Assembly: GCF_000725805.1 (NCBI RefSeq)
Contig: NZ_JOFT01000012.1
Coordinates: 62,001 to 126,000, forward strand
DNA: 64,000 nt
Reading direction: 5' to 3'
DNA from: Streptomyces xanthophaeus
Lineage (GTDB): Bacteria > Actinomycetota > Actinomycetes > Streptomycetales > Streptomycetaceae
A program made the translations under genes and the position numbers. Shown in pieces: positions 24,924-33,375 of the stretch. Each line of letters starts with the position of its first letter. Position 1 is the first letter of the stretch. Under the pieces are notes generated by a model. That model did no database searches. It was given only the letters and a program-made list of their open reading frames with translations, and was not told the DNA's origin.

Positions 24924-25807
24924 ACGCCACCGCCCTCGCCGTGGTGCTCTGCCTGGCCTCCGCCGTGACCTACGCGGCCGCTGCCGTCGCCCAGGAGCGC
25001 CTCGCCCGCGCGGCCGTCGCCCGCACCGCCCGGGCCCTGCTCGGCTCCCACGCCTGGTGGTGGTCGGCCGGCCTGAACGCGGCCGCCGCCCTGCTGCACG
25101 CGGCGGCCCTGCGGTACGGCCCGCTCACCCTGGTCCAGCCGCTCGGCGCCCTCACCCTCGTGGCTGCCGTACCGCTGGGCGCCCGCGGGGCCGGGCGCCG
25201 GGTCGCGGCCACCGAGTGGCGGGGCACCCTCGCCACCGTCGCGGGACTCGGCCTGCTGCTGCTCCCCGCCTCCGGGCCCGCCCCCGACGACACCCTCACG
25301 CTGGCCGAGGCGCTGGCCGTCTCCGGAGCCACGGCCGCCGTGATCCTCATGCTCACCGCCGTCAAGGACCCGCGCTCGGGGCTGCGGCACGCGACGGCCT
25401 CCGGACTGGCCTCCGCGGCGGCCTCGGCCCTGACCCAGACCGTGGCCGTCGCCGCCGGCCGCGGCGGAGCCCTGCTCAGCCTGCGGGTGGCCGCGGTGGC
25501 GCTGCTCGTGGTGGTGTTCGCGGTCGGCGGGATGCTGCTGTCGCAGCGGGCCTACCGCGGCGGGCTCGGCGCCCCGCTGGCCGTGGTCAACCTGGCCAAT
25601 CCGCTGGCCGCGGCGGCCATCGGCATGGTCCTGCTCGGCGAACGCCTCCAGGGCGGCGCGGCGGGGGTGCTGCTGGCGGTGGCGGGCGCCTTGGCGGCGG
25701 CACGCGGGGTGCTCCTGCTCACGCGCACCCCTCCAGCCGCGGGGCAGGCCCCCGGTACGCCGGAACCGGCCGCCCCCGTCGTGCCGGTGAGCCGCGTGGC
25801 GGCCTGA
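24920..25807 (+). CDS. DMT-superfamily membrane protein
   Basis: A 295-residue protein with about nine to ten membrane helices in the EamA/NIPA-like pattern. It has TYAAAAVAQERLAR at the N-terminus, YGPLTLVQPLGALTLVAAVPL in the first half, and NLANPLAAAAIGMVLLGE in the second. GTG 24920 overlaps the PAP2 stop, so they are translationally coupled. The substrate is unknown; pairing with a lipid phosphatase hints at envelope or lipid metabolism. Confidence 0.82.
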   Translation: MNATALAVVLCLASAVTYAAAAVAQERLARAAVARTARALLGSHAWWWSAGLNAAAALLHAAALRYGPLTLVQPLGALTLVAAVPLGARGAGRRVAATEWRGTLATVAGLGLLLLPASGPAPDDTLTLAEALAVSGATAAVILMLTAVKDPRSGLRHATASGLASAAASALTQTVAVAAGRGGALLSLRVAAVALLVVVFAVGGMLLSQRAYRGGLGAPLAVVNLANPLAAAAIGMVLLGERLQGGAAGVLLAVAGALAAARGVLLLTRTPPAAGQAPGTPEPAAPVVPVSRVAA

Positions 25808-25938
25808 GCTGCCCTTCCGTAACCGGGCGGAGAACCGTTTCGGGCCGTTTCGCGTCCTCCCGGGAGAACGCCCGGGACACCGGACCACCGGACCACCGGT
25901 TCACCGGATCACGGGAACACCGAAACGGAGTGACTGGT

Positions 25939-26205
25939 ATGGGGATCGTCAGCTGGATCGTCCTGGGTCTGCTGGCCGGAGCGATAGCCAAGGTCCTGCT
26001 GCCCGGCCGCGACCCCGGTGGCCTGATCGGCACCACCCTCATCGGCGTCGCCGGAGCCTTCATCGGCGGCTGGCTCTCGGCGAAGTTCCTGGACCGGCCG
26101 ATCCAGACGGAGTTCTTCGACCTCGCCACCTGGGGCGCCGCCATCGGAGGCTCGCTCGTCCTCCTCATCGGCTATCGCCTCCTCTTCGGCAACTCGCGCG
26201 ACTGA
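25939..26205 (+). CDS. GlsB/YeaQ/YmgE-family stress membrane protein
   Basis: An 88-residue protein with three membrane helices, beginning MGIVSWIVLGLLAGAIAKVL. The Gly-rich GGLIGTTLIGVAGAFIGGWL is the family signature. Members are small transglycosylase-associated-type membrane proteins often induced by stress. The start is fixed by the ATG at 25939 after GGAGTGACTGGT. Confidence 0.88.
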   Translation: MGIVSWIVLGLLAGAIAKVLLPGRDPGGLIGTTLIGVAGAFIGGWLSAKFLDRPIQTEFFDLATWGAAIGGSLVLLIGYRLLFGNSRD

Positions 26206-26257
26206 CGGGGCGGGACATGGGCCGGCGCACCTACGTGGCACGGGGCGTGCCGGGCGG

Positions 26258-26416
26258 CTAGGCCGTCTCTTTCGGATCTGGCAGACCCGGGGCGGCTGCT
26301 GGTGGGGCGAGCTCTACGAACTCTGCCCCGACGGCCTCCTCGCCGAACTCAACGGCAAGAAGGACCCGGAGAAGATCACCGCCCTGCTCCGGCGGTACCG
26401 GGCCCTCAAGCGCTGA
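26258..26416 (+). pseudogene. Possible 3' remnant of a small gene
   Basis: The frame ends RIWQTRGGCWWGELYELC... with a protein-like C-terminus (about 45 residues, ending RRYRALKR). It has no ATG, GTG or TTG start back to an upstream stop. The break coincides with GGCCGTCTCTTTCGGATCT at 26261-26279, which recurs at the inverted-repeat element at 51.3 kb. It looks like a gene truncated by an insertion or deletion. Low certainty. Confidence 0.35.
26261..26279. repeat. Solo copy of a 19-bp element end
   Basis: GGCCGTCTCTTTCGGATCT matches 51281-51299 at 18 of 19 bases. Here it has no matching inverted partner. Confidence 0.5.
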
Positions 26417-26418
26417 CC

Positions 26419-26472
26419 GGCCGCGCCGTCCGTCCCGGCCGCGCCGTCCGTCCCGGCCGCGCCGTCCGTCCC
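26419..26472. repeat. 18-bp tandem repeat, three copies
   Basis: GGCCGCGCCGTCCGTCCC occurs three times head to tail just after the small remnant frame and upstream of the RraA gene. Confidence 0.75.
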
Positions 26473-26580
26473 GGCCACGACGGCCGCGCCGGACGTTCCC
26501 GCTGCGGGGCGGAATCCGCCGATTAGGCTGACCGGCGGGCCCGACACGACCGCAACGAGAGTCAAGGAACCGCCGCAGCC

Positions 26581-27066
26581 ATGAGCGTCACTCCCGTCCC
26601 CACCACCGACCTGTACGACGAGCACGGCGAGTCGCTCGGGATCTGCACCGTCCAGTTCCGCCAGTACGGCGGCCACCGCCGGTTCGCGGGCCCGGTGCGG
26701 ACCCTCTCCTGCCACGAGGACAACGCCCTGCTGCGCGAGCTGGTCAACACCCCCGGCGAGGGCGCCGTACTCGTCGTCGACGGTGGCGGATCCCTGCGCA
26801 CCGCCCTCATCGGCGACCTGATCGGCGGAGCCGCCGAGCGCAACGGCTGGGCGGGACTGATCATCAGCGGCGCGGTCCGCGACAGCGTGGCCCTCGGCGG
26901 GCTCGGCCTCGGCATCAAGGCGCTGGGCACGGTCCCCCGCAAGAGCGGCAAGACCGGCGCGGGCACCGTGGACGGGCCCGTCACGATCGGCGAGGTCACC
27001 TTCCGCGCCGGTGACACCGTCCACGCGGACGACGACGGCGTCGTGGTGCTCGCCACCGCGAACTGA
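26581..27066 (+). CDS. rraA: RraA-family protein
   Basis: A 161-residue protein with the RraA fold. Conserved segments are TTDLYDEHGESL at the N-terminus, GAVLVVDGGGSLRTALIGDLI, and GLIISGAVRDSVAL, which holds the Arg-Asp that binds metal and keto-acid in aldolase relatives. In E. coli the homologue inhibits RNase E; many bacterial relatives are 4-hydroxy-4-methyl-2-oxoglutarate aldolases. Sequence alone does not decide between them. Start ATG 26581. Confidence 0.88.
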   Translation: MSVTPVPTTDLYDEHGESLGICTVQFRQYGGHRRFAGPVRTLSCHEDNALLRELVNTPGEGAVLVVDGGGSLRTALIGDLIGGAAERNGWAGLIISGAVRDSVALGGLGLGIKALGTVPRKSGKTGAGTVDGPVTIGEVTFRAGDTVHADDDGVVVLATAN

Positions 27067-27145
27067 CCCGCCGGGGACCGGATCCCGCCACGTCCGGGTC
27101 CCGGCCCTGGCGGGAGCCGGGGGCCCGGGGTTTCACTGCGGGTCC

Positions 27146-28798
27146 ATGAGACGACACAGGTTCATGGGCCTGCTCGGCGCGCTGACCCTCGCCGCGGCCA
27201 CCCTGGCCGGCACCGCACACGCCGCCGCCCCCGCCCCGCCTCCTGCCCCGGCCACCGCTACGGCACCGGGCGCGACACCGCCCGCCGAGTTCGGCACCGA
27301 CTGGCACGACCCCCTCACCGCCGCCCCGCCCGTGAGCCGGCCGGCGACCCGGTCCTGCCGCATCACCCTCGCCGAGGCCCAGTTCCGCGACTTCACCCCG
27401 TACCGCGGGACGTACGCGCCGCCCACGGGCTGCGGCTCCGACGGCTGGGCCAAGGTGGTGCTGCGCCTCGAAGGCAAGGTCAAGGGCCGCCAGTACGACC
27501 GCCTCGGCCACCTCTCCCTCGGCGGGGTGGAGATCCTGCGCACCTCCACCCCGCAGCCCTCGCCCGACGGCATCACCTGGTCCGTGGAGAAGGACGTCAC
27601 CCGCTACCGCGACACCCTCGCCCGCCCGCAGCCCGTCGAGATGCTCATCGGCAACGTGGTCGACGACACCTACACCGGCGTCATCGACGTCCGGGTCACC
27701 CTCACCTTCTACGCCGCCGAGGGCCGCACCGGCGCCGCCGCGGCCGCCGCGACCCCCGACCGGGTCCTCGCCCTCACCACCCCGGACGTCACCACCCCGC
27801 GCAACACCGAGCGGCTCCTCGCCGAGGTGTACGCCACCGGCTCCGGCGGCGGCTGCGAGGAGTACTGGTACATGACCACCCCGGACGCGGCCCCGTACTC
27901 CTGCAAGGCCGCCGACGGCCCCTACCGCGAGGTCCGGATCTCCGTGGACGGACGCCTCGCGGGCATCGCCGCACCCTTCCCCACCGTCTGGACCGGAGGC
28001 TGGTCCAACCCCTTCCTCTGGTACGTCACCCCCGGCCCCCGCGCCTTCGACGTCCAGCCGGTCCTCTACGACCTGACCCCCTTCGCCGCCCTGCTCAACG
28101 ACGGCCGCCCGCACCGCATCGAGGTCTCCGTGGCGGGGGTGCCGGCCGGGCAGAGCGGCTGGAGCACCCCCACCAACCTGCTGCTGTGGCTCGACGAGGG
28201 CCGGCCGGTCGTGACCGGCGCGCTGACCCGGCACGAGCAGAGCGAGCCCGAGGGCTCCTCCCGCTGGACGCCCGGAGCCGAGCACCGGCTGGACACGGTG
28301 GGCGGACACGACCTGACGACTGCCGGATACCTGGACACCTCCCACGGACGCGTCGCCACCACCGTCACGCGCGCCGTCCGCAACACCTCCGTGCACCGCT
28401 GGACCGAGGGCGAGAACCGCGACGCCCTCACCGCCACCTGGACCGACGAGGAGAGCGTGACCCGGGGGCGGACCACCACCCGCACCGCGCGGACCTACAC
28501 GATGGACGGCGAGACCACGCTGGGCGCCGGAGACCGGCTGCGCACCGTCCTCTCGCTGGGCGACCGCGCGGACACCGTCACGCTGCACGGCGGCCGCACC
28601 GTCGGCCGGGTGCGCCTCGACGACCGCTACACGGGCGACGCCACCTACACGGCGAACGTCCCGCGCGACCAGCGGCACGCGGTCGGCACCACCACGGCCC
28701 GCCACCAGGTGTACGGCTCGGAGGCCGGGGGCGGCTGTTACGACCGCACCGTGTCCACCGCGCAGGGCACCGTCACGGTGGACCGCCGACGCTGCTGA
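27146..28798 (+). CDS. Secreted peptide-N-glycosidase A-like amidase
   Basis: A 550-residue exported protein: a Sec signal (MRRHRFMGLLGALTLAAATLAGTAHA), then a fold matching the peptide:N-glycosidase A family. Examples are RGTYAPPTGCGSDGWAKVVLRLEG, GHLSLGGVEILRTSTPQP, ITWSVEKDVTRY and GGGCEEYWYM. Such enzymes release N-glycans from glycopeptides; in plants they recycle glycoproteins. A saprophyte could use it to deglycosylate plant or fungal proteins. The ATG at 27146 defines the signal peptide. It is transcribed alone, 80 bases after rraA. Confidence 0.82.
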   Translation: MRRHRFMGLLGALTLAAATLAGTAHAAAPAPPPAPATATAPGATPPAEFGTDWHDPLTAAPPVSRPATRSCRITLAEAQFRDFTPYRGTYAPPTGCGSDGWAKVVLRLEGKVKGRQYDRLGHLSLGGVEILRTSTPQPSPDGITWSVEKDVTRYRDTLARPQPVEMLIGNVVDDTYTGVIDVRVTLTFYAAEGRTGAAAAAATPDRVLALTTPDVTTPRNTERLLAEVYATGSGGGCEEYWYMTTPDAAPYSCKAADGPYREVRISVDGRLAGIAAPFPTVWTGGWSNPFLWYVTPGPRAFDVQPVLYDLTPFAALLNDGRPHRIEVSVAGVPAGQSGWSTPTNLLLWLDEGRPVVTGALTRHEQSEPEGSSRWTPGAEHRLDTVGGHDLTTAGYLDTSHGRVATTVTRAVRNTSVHRWTEGENRDALTATWTDEESVTRGRTTTRTARTYTMDGETTLGAGDRLRTVLSLGDRADTVTLHGGRTVGRVRLDDRYTGDATYTANVPRDQRHAVGTTTARHQVYGSEAGGGCYDRTVSTAQGTVTVDRRRC

Positions 28799-28825
28799 TC
28801 CCGCAGGCGCCTACGATGTCCGGCC

Positions 28826-30556
28826 ATGGACACGAGTGAGGCCGGCAGACGGCTGATCGGCGGGCGCTTCGAGCTCGTCGACCCCCTGGGCAGCGGCGGC
28901 ATGGGCACGGTGTGGCGCGCCCGCGACATCGCACTGGACCGCGACGTCGCCCTCAAGGAGGTGCGCCCGCCGGACCCGGCGACCGCCGCGGCCCAGCCCG
29001 GCCTCGCCGTCCAGCTGCGGGAACGGGCCGTCCGGGAGGCCCGCGCCCTCGCCCGCCTCGCGCACCCGCACGTGGTGACGATCCACCACATCGTCGACCC
29101 GGCCGCCGAGGGCGGCGCGGACGCCGCGGACACGCATCCGTGGATCGTGATGGAGCTCGTCCGGGGCGGCTCCCTCCACGACCGGCTGGAGTCCGGCCCC
29201 CTGCCGGTGGACCAGGTGCTGCGGCTCGGCCTGGAGGTGCTCTCCGCGCTGCGCGCCGCACACGCCGAAGGGGTGCTGCACCGCGATGTGAAACCGGCCA
29301 ACGTACTCCTGCGGCCCGACGGCGGGGCCGTGCTGACGGACTTCGGCATCGCGGCCCTGCACGGCTCGGCCGGGCTGACCTCCACGGGGGTGCTCATCGG
29401 CTCCCCGGAGTACATCGCGCCCGAACGGGTCCGCGGGGAGGAGGGGCTGGCGGCCTCGGACCTGTGGTCCCTGGGCATGCTGCTGTACGTGGCCGCCGAG
29501 GGTGTCCATCCGCTGCGCCGCGCCACCAGCCTGGCCACCGTGGTCGCCGTACTGGACGAACCCATCCCGGCTCCGGTGCGCTCCGGTCCGCTGGGCCCCG
29601 TCCTGGAGCAGCTGCTGGTACGGGACCCGGCCGCGCGGCCCGACGGAGCCCGGCTGGAAGAGCTGCTCCGGAACGCGAGCACTGCTCTGGGCGGCGGGCC
29701 CGCCGCTGGTGCACCGCCGACGGTCCTCGGCCGGTACGGGCCCGCGTCCCCGCTGCCGCATCCGGCCCCGGCCCCGTCGCCGTACCCGCCCGCGGGGCCC
29801 TACTCCGGGCAGCAGCCCTCGTACGCGGGGCCGTCCCCGTCCCCGTACTCGGTCACGGCGCCGGTCCGGACCGGCGCCGGGCGGCGCAGGCGCCCGGTGG
29901 TGCTCGCCTCGGCCGTCGCGGCGGTCCTGGCGGCCGCGGTGATCGGCATCGTCCAGTGGCTGCCCGGCGGCCAAGAGTCCGGCGACAGCGCGAAGGGCGG
30001 TGCGGGAGCCACCCCCGCCGCCTCCTCACCCGTCCCGGGGACCGCTGCACCGTCCGCCGTCACCCCGAAGGCGGCCGATTCCAAGGCCGCCTCGCCCGAG
30101 GCGAGCGCGCCCCAGGGCGGTCTGCTCACCCCGGCGGGCGTCCGGGCGGCACTGGAGGCACTGAAGAAGCAGACCGGCACGACCACCTTCGTGGACATGC
30201 GGATCTACGAGGAGTACGTGATCGCCTCGGTGCCCACCGCCCCCGGGGCCAAGACGGTCGACTCCTGGCAGTACCGGGGCGGCGGCGTCACCCGGACCGG
30301 ACCCGCGGGCACCGTCAAGGACCGGGCGCCGCTCATCGACATGGCCGGGATCGACTGGGACGTCCTGCCCGGCCTCCTCGAACAGGCCCAGCGGGACCTG
30401 GGAGTGGAGAAGCCCACCTCGCGCTACGTCATCGTCGACCCCTGGATGATGGACCAGACCCCGTCGATGCGCTCCTACCTCAGCGACGAGTACGGCCAGG
30501 GCGGTTACGTACTGGCCGGGACCAACGGCAAGGTGAGGAAGGTCTACCGCTCCTGA
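28826..30556 (+). CDS. Membrane Ser/Thr protein kinase (PknB type)
   Basis: A 576-residue Hanks-type kinase: Gly loop LGSGGMGTVW, lysine in VALKEV, catalytic loop HRDVKPAN (D154), and DFGIA. A Pro-rich juxtamembrane linker precedes one membrane helix (about residues 355-379, VVLASAVAAVLAAAVIGIVQWL). A Ser/Ala-rich linker then leads to an external domain of about 125 residues (RAALEALKKQTGTTTFVDMRIYEEYV) without PASTA repeats. It should phosphorylate cytoplasmic targets in response to an outside signal. The external domain is not one I can name. Confidence 0.92.
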   Translation: MDTSEAGRRLIGGRFELVDPLGSGGMGTVWRARDIALDRDVALKEVRPPDPATAAAQPGLAVQLRERAVREARALARLAHPHVVTIHHIVDPAAEGGADAADTHPWIVMELVRGGSLHDRLESGPLPVDQVLRLGLEVLSALRAAHAEGVLHRDVKPANVLLRPDGGAVLTDFGIAALHGSAGLTSTGVLIGSPEYIAPERVRGEEGLAASDLWSLGMLLYVAAEGVHPLRRATSLATVVAVLDEPIPAPVRSGPLGPVLEQLLVRDPAARPDGARLEELLRNASTALGGGPAAGAPPTVLGRYGPASPLPHPAPAPSPYPPAGPYSGQQPSYAGPSPSPYSVTAPVRTGAGRRRRPVVLASAVAAVLAAAVIGIVQWLPGGQESGDSAKGGAGATPAASSPVPGTAAPSAVTPKAADSKAASPEASAPQGGLLTPAGVRAALEALKKQTGTTTFVDMRIYEEYVIASVPTAPGAKTVDSWQYRGGGVTRTGPAGTVKDRAPLIDMAGIDWDVLPGLLEQAQRDLGVEKPTSRYVIVDPWMMDQTPSMRSYLSDEYGQGGYVLAGTNGKVRKVYRS

Positions 30557-30578
30557 GCGGCCCACCGGTTCCGGCTTC

Positions 30579-30696
30579 TCAGACCCAGCCCTCGTCGAGG
30601 TGGACGGTCCAGGTGTCTCCCACCGCCCTCTTCAGCATCGACGGCCCACCAGTCCCATGTGAATCCGGGCCAGGGATGCCGCAGGATCTTCGCCAT
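30579..30696 (-). pseudogene. Decayed small gene
   Basis: From the ATG at 30696 one frame reads MAKILRHPWPGFTWDWWAVD, then becomes Arg/Gly-rich. A neighbouring frame instead ends in the protein-like RAVGDTWTVHLDEGWV. Joining the two requires one frameshift, so this looks like a recently broken small protein gene. I cannot name the family. Confidence 0.3.
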
Positions 30697-30723
30697 CGCG
30701 CCACCCTATCGAGGGTGGCGCGA
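30696..30723. terminator. 12-bp perfect hairpin with ATCG loop
   Basis: TCGCGCCACCCT pairs with AGGGTGGCGCGA. It is about 140 bases past the kinase stop, and its position also fits the 5' side of the decayed minus-strand frame. Confidence 0.5.
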
Positions 30724-30961
30724 GGTGTGGTGAGGCCGATCCGCAGGGAGTCGAGCTGCTCCCCAGCACACGTCGCGTTGGTCGGACTTGAGGACGGCGG
30801 TCCCTGGCAGCTCCTGGCCAGGACGGCTTCTCGCACCATGCCGCGCCAGCCGGGGATAAGCATGCTTTATGAGGCCATAGCCACATATCTGCTACCGGGA
30901 GCGTGTGGGGATGGCGAGGCTCGTAGGAGAGAACTGCAGAGCTGAAGGGCCGGAAATTCCT

Positions 30962-32074
30962 GTGAAAGTGAAACGTGTGACGTTGGTGGCCGTGGCTTCC
31001 ATGGCTGGTCCGGTGGTTCTGGCCGCCGCGCCCGCTCTGGCGGACGAGGTCCGCCCGTCTCCACCCGTCTCCGCCCAGGACGCGCACGCCGAACCGGCCC
31101 CGGCACCCGCCGTGCCGGACCCGGCCCCGGCACCCGCCGTGCCGGACCCGGCCCCGGCACCCGCCCCGTCGGACCCGGTACCCGAGCCCGGCCCGTCGGA
31201 TGGGCCCCCGCCGGGCGGATCCGCAGGTGGTGGGGCCTTGGCCCCGTCAGAGGGCGGCGCGCCCACGGGGGATCCCTCCGTCCGGGCCGTGGACGGCCTG
31301 TCCGTCCAGCTCGAAGGGGTCCCGGGATCCTTCGTGGCGGGAGGCGGCTGGGGCGAGTTCTCGGTCGCCGTCGAGAACACGTCGGGACAGCGTCAGCCGG
31401 GCCGTACGATCCTGTTCTCCCTCAACGTGCTGACGGAGACGGGCCGGTTCACGCACGAGATCGTCCGAGCCCAGTTCTTCGCCGACGGCGCGTGGCGGGA
31501 CATCCCGCTCGTGAGCGACCCTGAACTGGGCGATATCGACGGGGCGTTGCCGGGTGACTTCCTCGACTTCCCGGCGGGCCGCTCCGTGATCCCCGTCCGT
31601 ATGGCCTTCGCGTCGGACGCTCCGCTGATCACCTTCTACGCCACGAGCACGGTGGAGGGCGCTCAGGCGGTCCCGGGCTGGTCGGAGTCCGTCATCGTCG
31701 CCCCGGACGGCGGCGGAGACCCCGGTGGCGGAGACCCCGGTGGCGAGGAGCCGGGTGGCGAGGTGCCCGGCGGTGAAGGGCCGGGTGCTGAGGAGCCCGG
31801 TGGTGGCGAGCAGGGTGGCGGCACTCCCGGCCCCGGAATCGATCCCGATCCTGGTCCCACAGTCGCGCCCGGCGGTTCCGAGGCGTCGGACGACGGCTCG
31901 CGCGCGCCCGAGGACGGCGGACCGGCCGCCACCGGTCGGCCGGGCGGGCGGCTCGCCGAGACGGGTACGGACGCGGTGACGAGCTGGACCCTGGGTGTGG
32001 GCGGGTCGGCCGTGCTCCTGGGCGCGGCTCTGCTCGCCGGTACCGGACGGCACCGCCGCCGCATCCGTCCCTGA
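30962..32074 (+). CDS. LAETG-anchored surface protein with repetitive Pro and Gly linkers
   Basis: A 370-residue exported protein: a signal peptide (VTLVAVASMAGPVVLAAAPALA) and a Pro/Ala stalk with VPDPAPAPA duplicated. A globular domain of about 140 residues follows (LSVQLEGVPGSFVAGGGWGEFSVAVENTSG, immunoglobulin-like). Next is a GGDPGGEEPGGEVPGG repeat stalk and the sorting signal LAETGTD plus a membrane helix and a basic tail (RHRRRIRP). Sortase E should anchor it to the wall. GTG 30962 is chosen because it gives a proper signal peptide. The domain may be an adhesin-type beta-sandwich, but there is no specific match. Confidence 0.82.
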   Translation: MKVKRVTLVAVASMAGPVVLAAAPALADEVRPSPPVSAQDAHAEPAPAPAVPDPAPAPAVPDPAPAPAPSDPVPEPGPSDGPPPGGSAGGGALAPSEGGAPTGDPSVRAVDGLSVQLEGVPGSFVAGGGWGEFSVAVENTSGQRQPGRTILFSLNVLTETGRFTHEIVRAQFFADGAWRDIPLVSDPELGDIDGALPGDFLDFPAGRSVIPVRMAFASDAPLITFYATSTVEGAQAVPGWSESVIVAPDGGGDPGGGDPGGEEPGGEVPGGEGPGAEEPGGGEQGGGTPGPGIDPDPGPTVAPGGSEASDDGSRAPEDGGPAATGRPGGRLAETGTDAVTSWTLGVGGSAVLLGAALLAGTGRHRRRIRP

Positions 32075-32296
32075 GCCGAACGGCCCGGCCGGAAATGCCC
32101 GCCTGCCGGTCACGCTCCCTGCGCTGCCGACCGCCGCCACGGTGTACCGGCACAACGCAGGGTCGCCCCGGCCGGTCGGCAGGCCCGGAGCCACGCCGGA
32201 CGCGGTCCTGGCCGGTGAGGCGATCCTCCAGCGGCAGACCCCACGGCCGCCCCTGCCCCGGGGCCGACGCCCTCGCGGGGAAGCGCGGGCACCGAC

Positions 32297-32977
32297 TCAG
32301 TAGGGCCCGTTGACGTTGTCGATGGAGCCGTAGCGGGCCGCCGCGTAGTTGCAGGCCGCGGTGATGTTGGCGACCGGGTCGTACGAGTCCTGCGAGGTGC
32401 CGGGCACGTGGTAGGCGCGGAACGTCGGGTCGATCACCTGGAGCAGGCCCTTGCTGGGAATGCCGTTCTGCGCATTGATGTCCCAGTTGTTGATCGCCAT
32501 CGGATTGCCCGAGGACTCCCGCATCACGTTGCGGTGAATTCCGTTGTAGGTACCGGGAATGCCGTGCCGGGCCATGACGTCCAGGGACTCCCGGATCCAC
32601 CCGTCGAGATTGTCCGGGTAGGCGGCGGCGGGCTTGGCGGCGGCCTGCTTGGCGGCGGCGGTCGTCTTCTTCGCCTGGGCGCCGATGGTCAGTTCGAGGC
32701 CGGGGCGGATCACCGACGGGTTGTCACCGACGGCGCCGCGGTTGGCCGCGTACAGCTGCTCCCAGCCGCCCTTGAGGGAATGCTTTGCCGCGATCTTGGA
32801 AAGGGTGTCACCGGCGACCACGGAATAGGTCGCGGGAGCTTTGGTGACCTCCGCCGCCCCGGCGGTGGCCGTGCCGACCAGGGGGAGTGCGAGGGCTGCG
32901 CCGCCCGTGCCGGCCAGGGCCAGCTTGCGGGTGATGGCGTGGTGCTTCGGCCGGCGGTGCTTTCCCTTTGCAGGCAT
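32297..32977 (-). CDS. Secreted LysM-lytic transglycosylase-like muralytic protein
   Basis: A 226-residue exported protein: a basic N-terminus (MPAKGKHRRPKHHAITRK), a signal core, and a LysM domain (YSVVAGDTLSKIAAKHSLKGG, about residues 50-97). An Ala/Lys linker leads to an SLT-type domain with the catalytic-glutamate segment NVMRESSGNPMAINN and GIPSKGLLQVIDPTFRAY. It should bind and cleave peptidoglycan during growth or germination, as do the Rpf and Swl proteins of Streptomyces. It has a long (about 250-base) leader with a Crp-type site at its far end. Confidence 0.88.
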   Translation of the reverse strand: MPAKGKHRRPKHHAITRKLALAGTGGAALALPLVGTATAGAAEVTKAPATYSVVAGDTLSKIAAKHSLKGGWEQLYAANRGAVGDNPSVIRPGLELTIGAQAKKTTAAAKQAAAKPAAAYPDNLDGWIRESLDVMARHGIPGTYNGIHRNVMRESSGNPMAINNWDINAQNGIPSKGLLQVIDPTFRAYHVPGTSQDSYDPVANITAACNYAAARYGSIDNVNGPY

Positions 32978-33224
32978 GGCGCATTTCCTCACGTGGGGGA
33001 CGGAGAGGCCCCGGAGGTGGCCGGATTCGGCTGCTGACCACCGGGAACGAGGGTGACCGTAAGCGAGCCCGCCGGGCCCGGACAAGGCCCGAATTCCACC
33101 GGTAGATCGACTTCCTGCATTCCGCCCCGGAAATGACCTTGACGAGTCCTTCCGGCAATAGCCAACTTTCTTTCGGGGGAAAGGGAATCGCGCCCTCCGG
33201 GGAAATGATGTTGAGGTTTTCCTA

Positions 33225-33238
33225 GTGACTCACATCAC
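33225..33238 (-). promoter_or_regulatory. Crp-type site GTGATGTGAGTCAC
   Basis: Read on the minus strand, GTGATGTGAGTCAC fits the Streptomyces Crp consensus GTG-N6-GNCAC exactly. It lies about 250 bases upstream of the muralytic gene. Crp control of a muralytic gene (rpfA) is known in Streptomyces. Confidence 0.5.
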
Positions 33239-33375
33239 GGGTCTGCGGCCCGTCTCCGCCCCTGCGTCCAATAGGGGCAAGTCCGCTCTCCGTGGGCGGG
33301 ATTCGGGCGACTCGCGCGTTGCTGGCGAATCGCCCATACCGCCCCCTTTCCGGCGGCATTTCCCGCCGGTGGCCC

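Larger units (their letters stand above)
30557..30961. other. Gene-poor stretch with lower GC
   Basis: About 400 bases without a convincing intact gene. It holds a decayed reading frame on the minus strand (30579-30696), a perfect hairpin (30696-30723), and an AT-rich promoter region with the palindrome AAGCATGCTT near 30857-30866 ahead of the LAETG gene. Confidence 0.5.

Noticed and set aside
32978..33200. c-di-AMP (ydaO) riboswitch in the leader of the LysM-transglycosylase gene
   Set aside because: The leader contains CCGAATCCG, reminiscent of the 3' core of the aptamer, and the gene type fits. The other conserved blocks (GGGGAACC and GGGGTGAA type) are not present, so I do not call it; a covariance-model search would decide.
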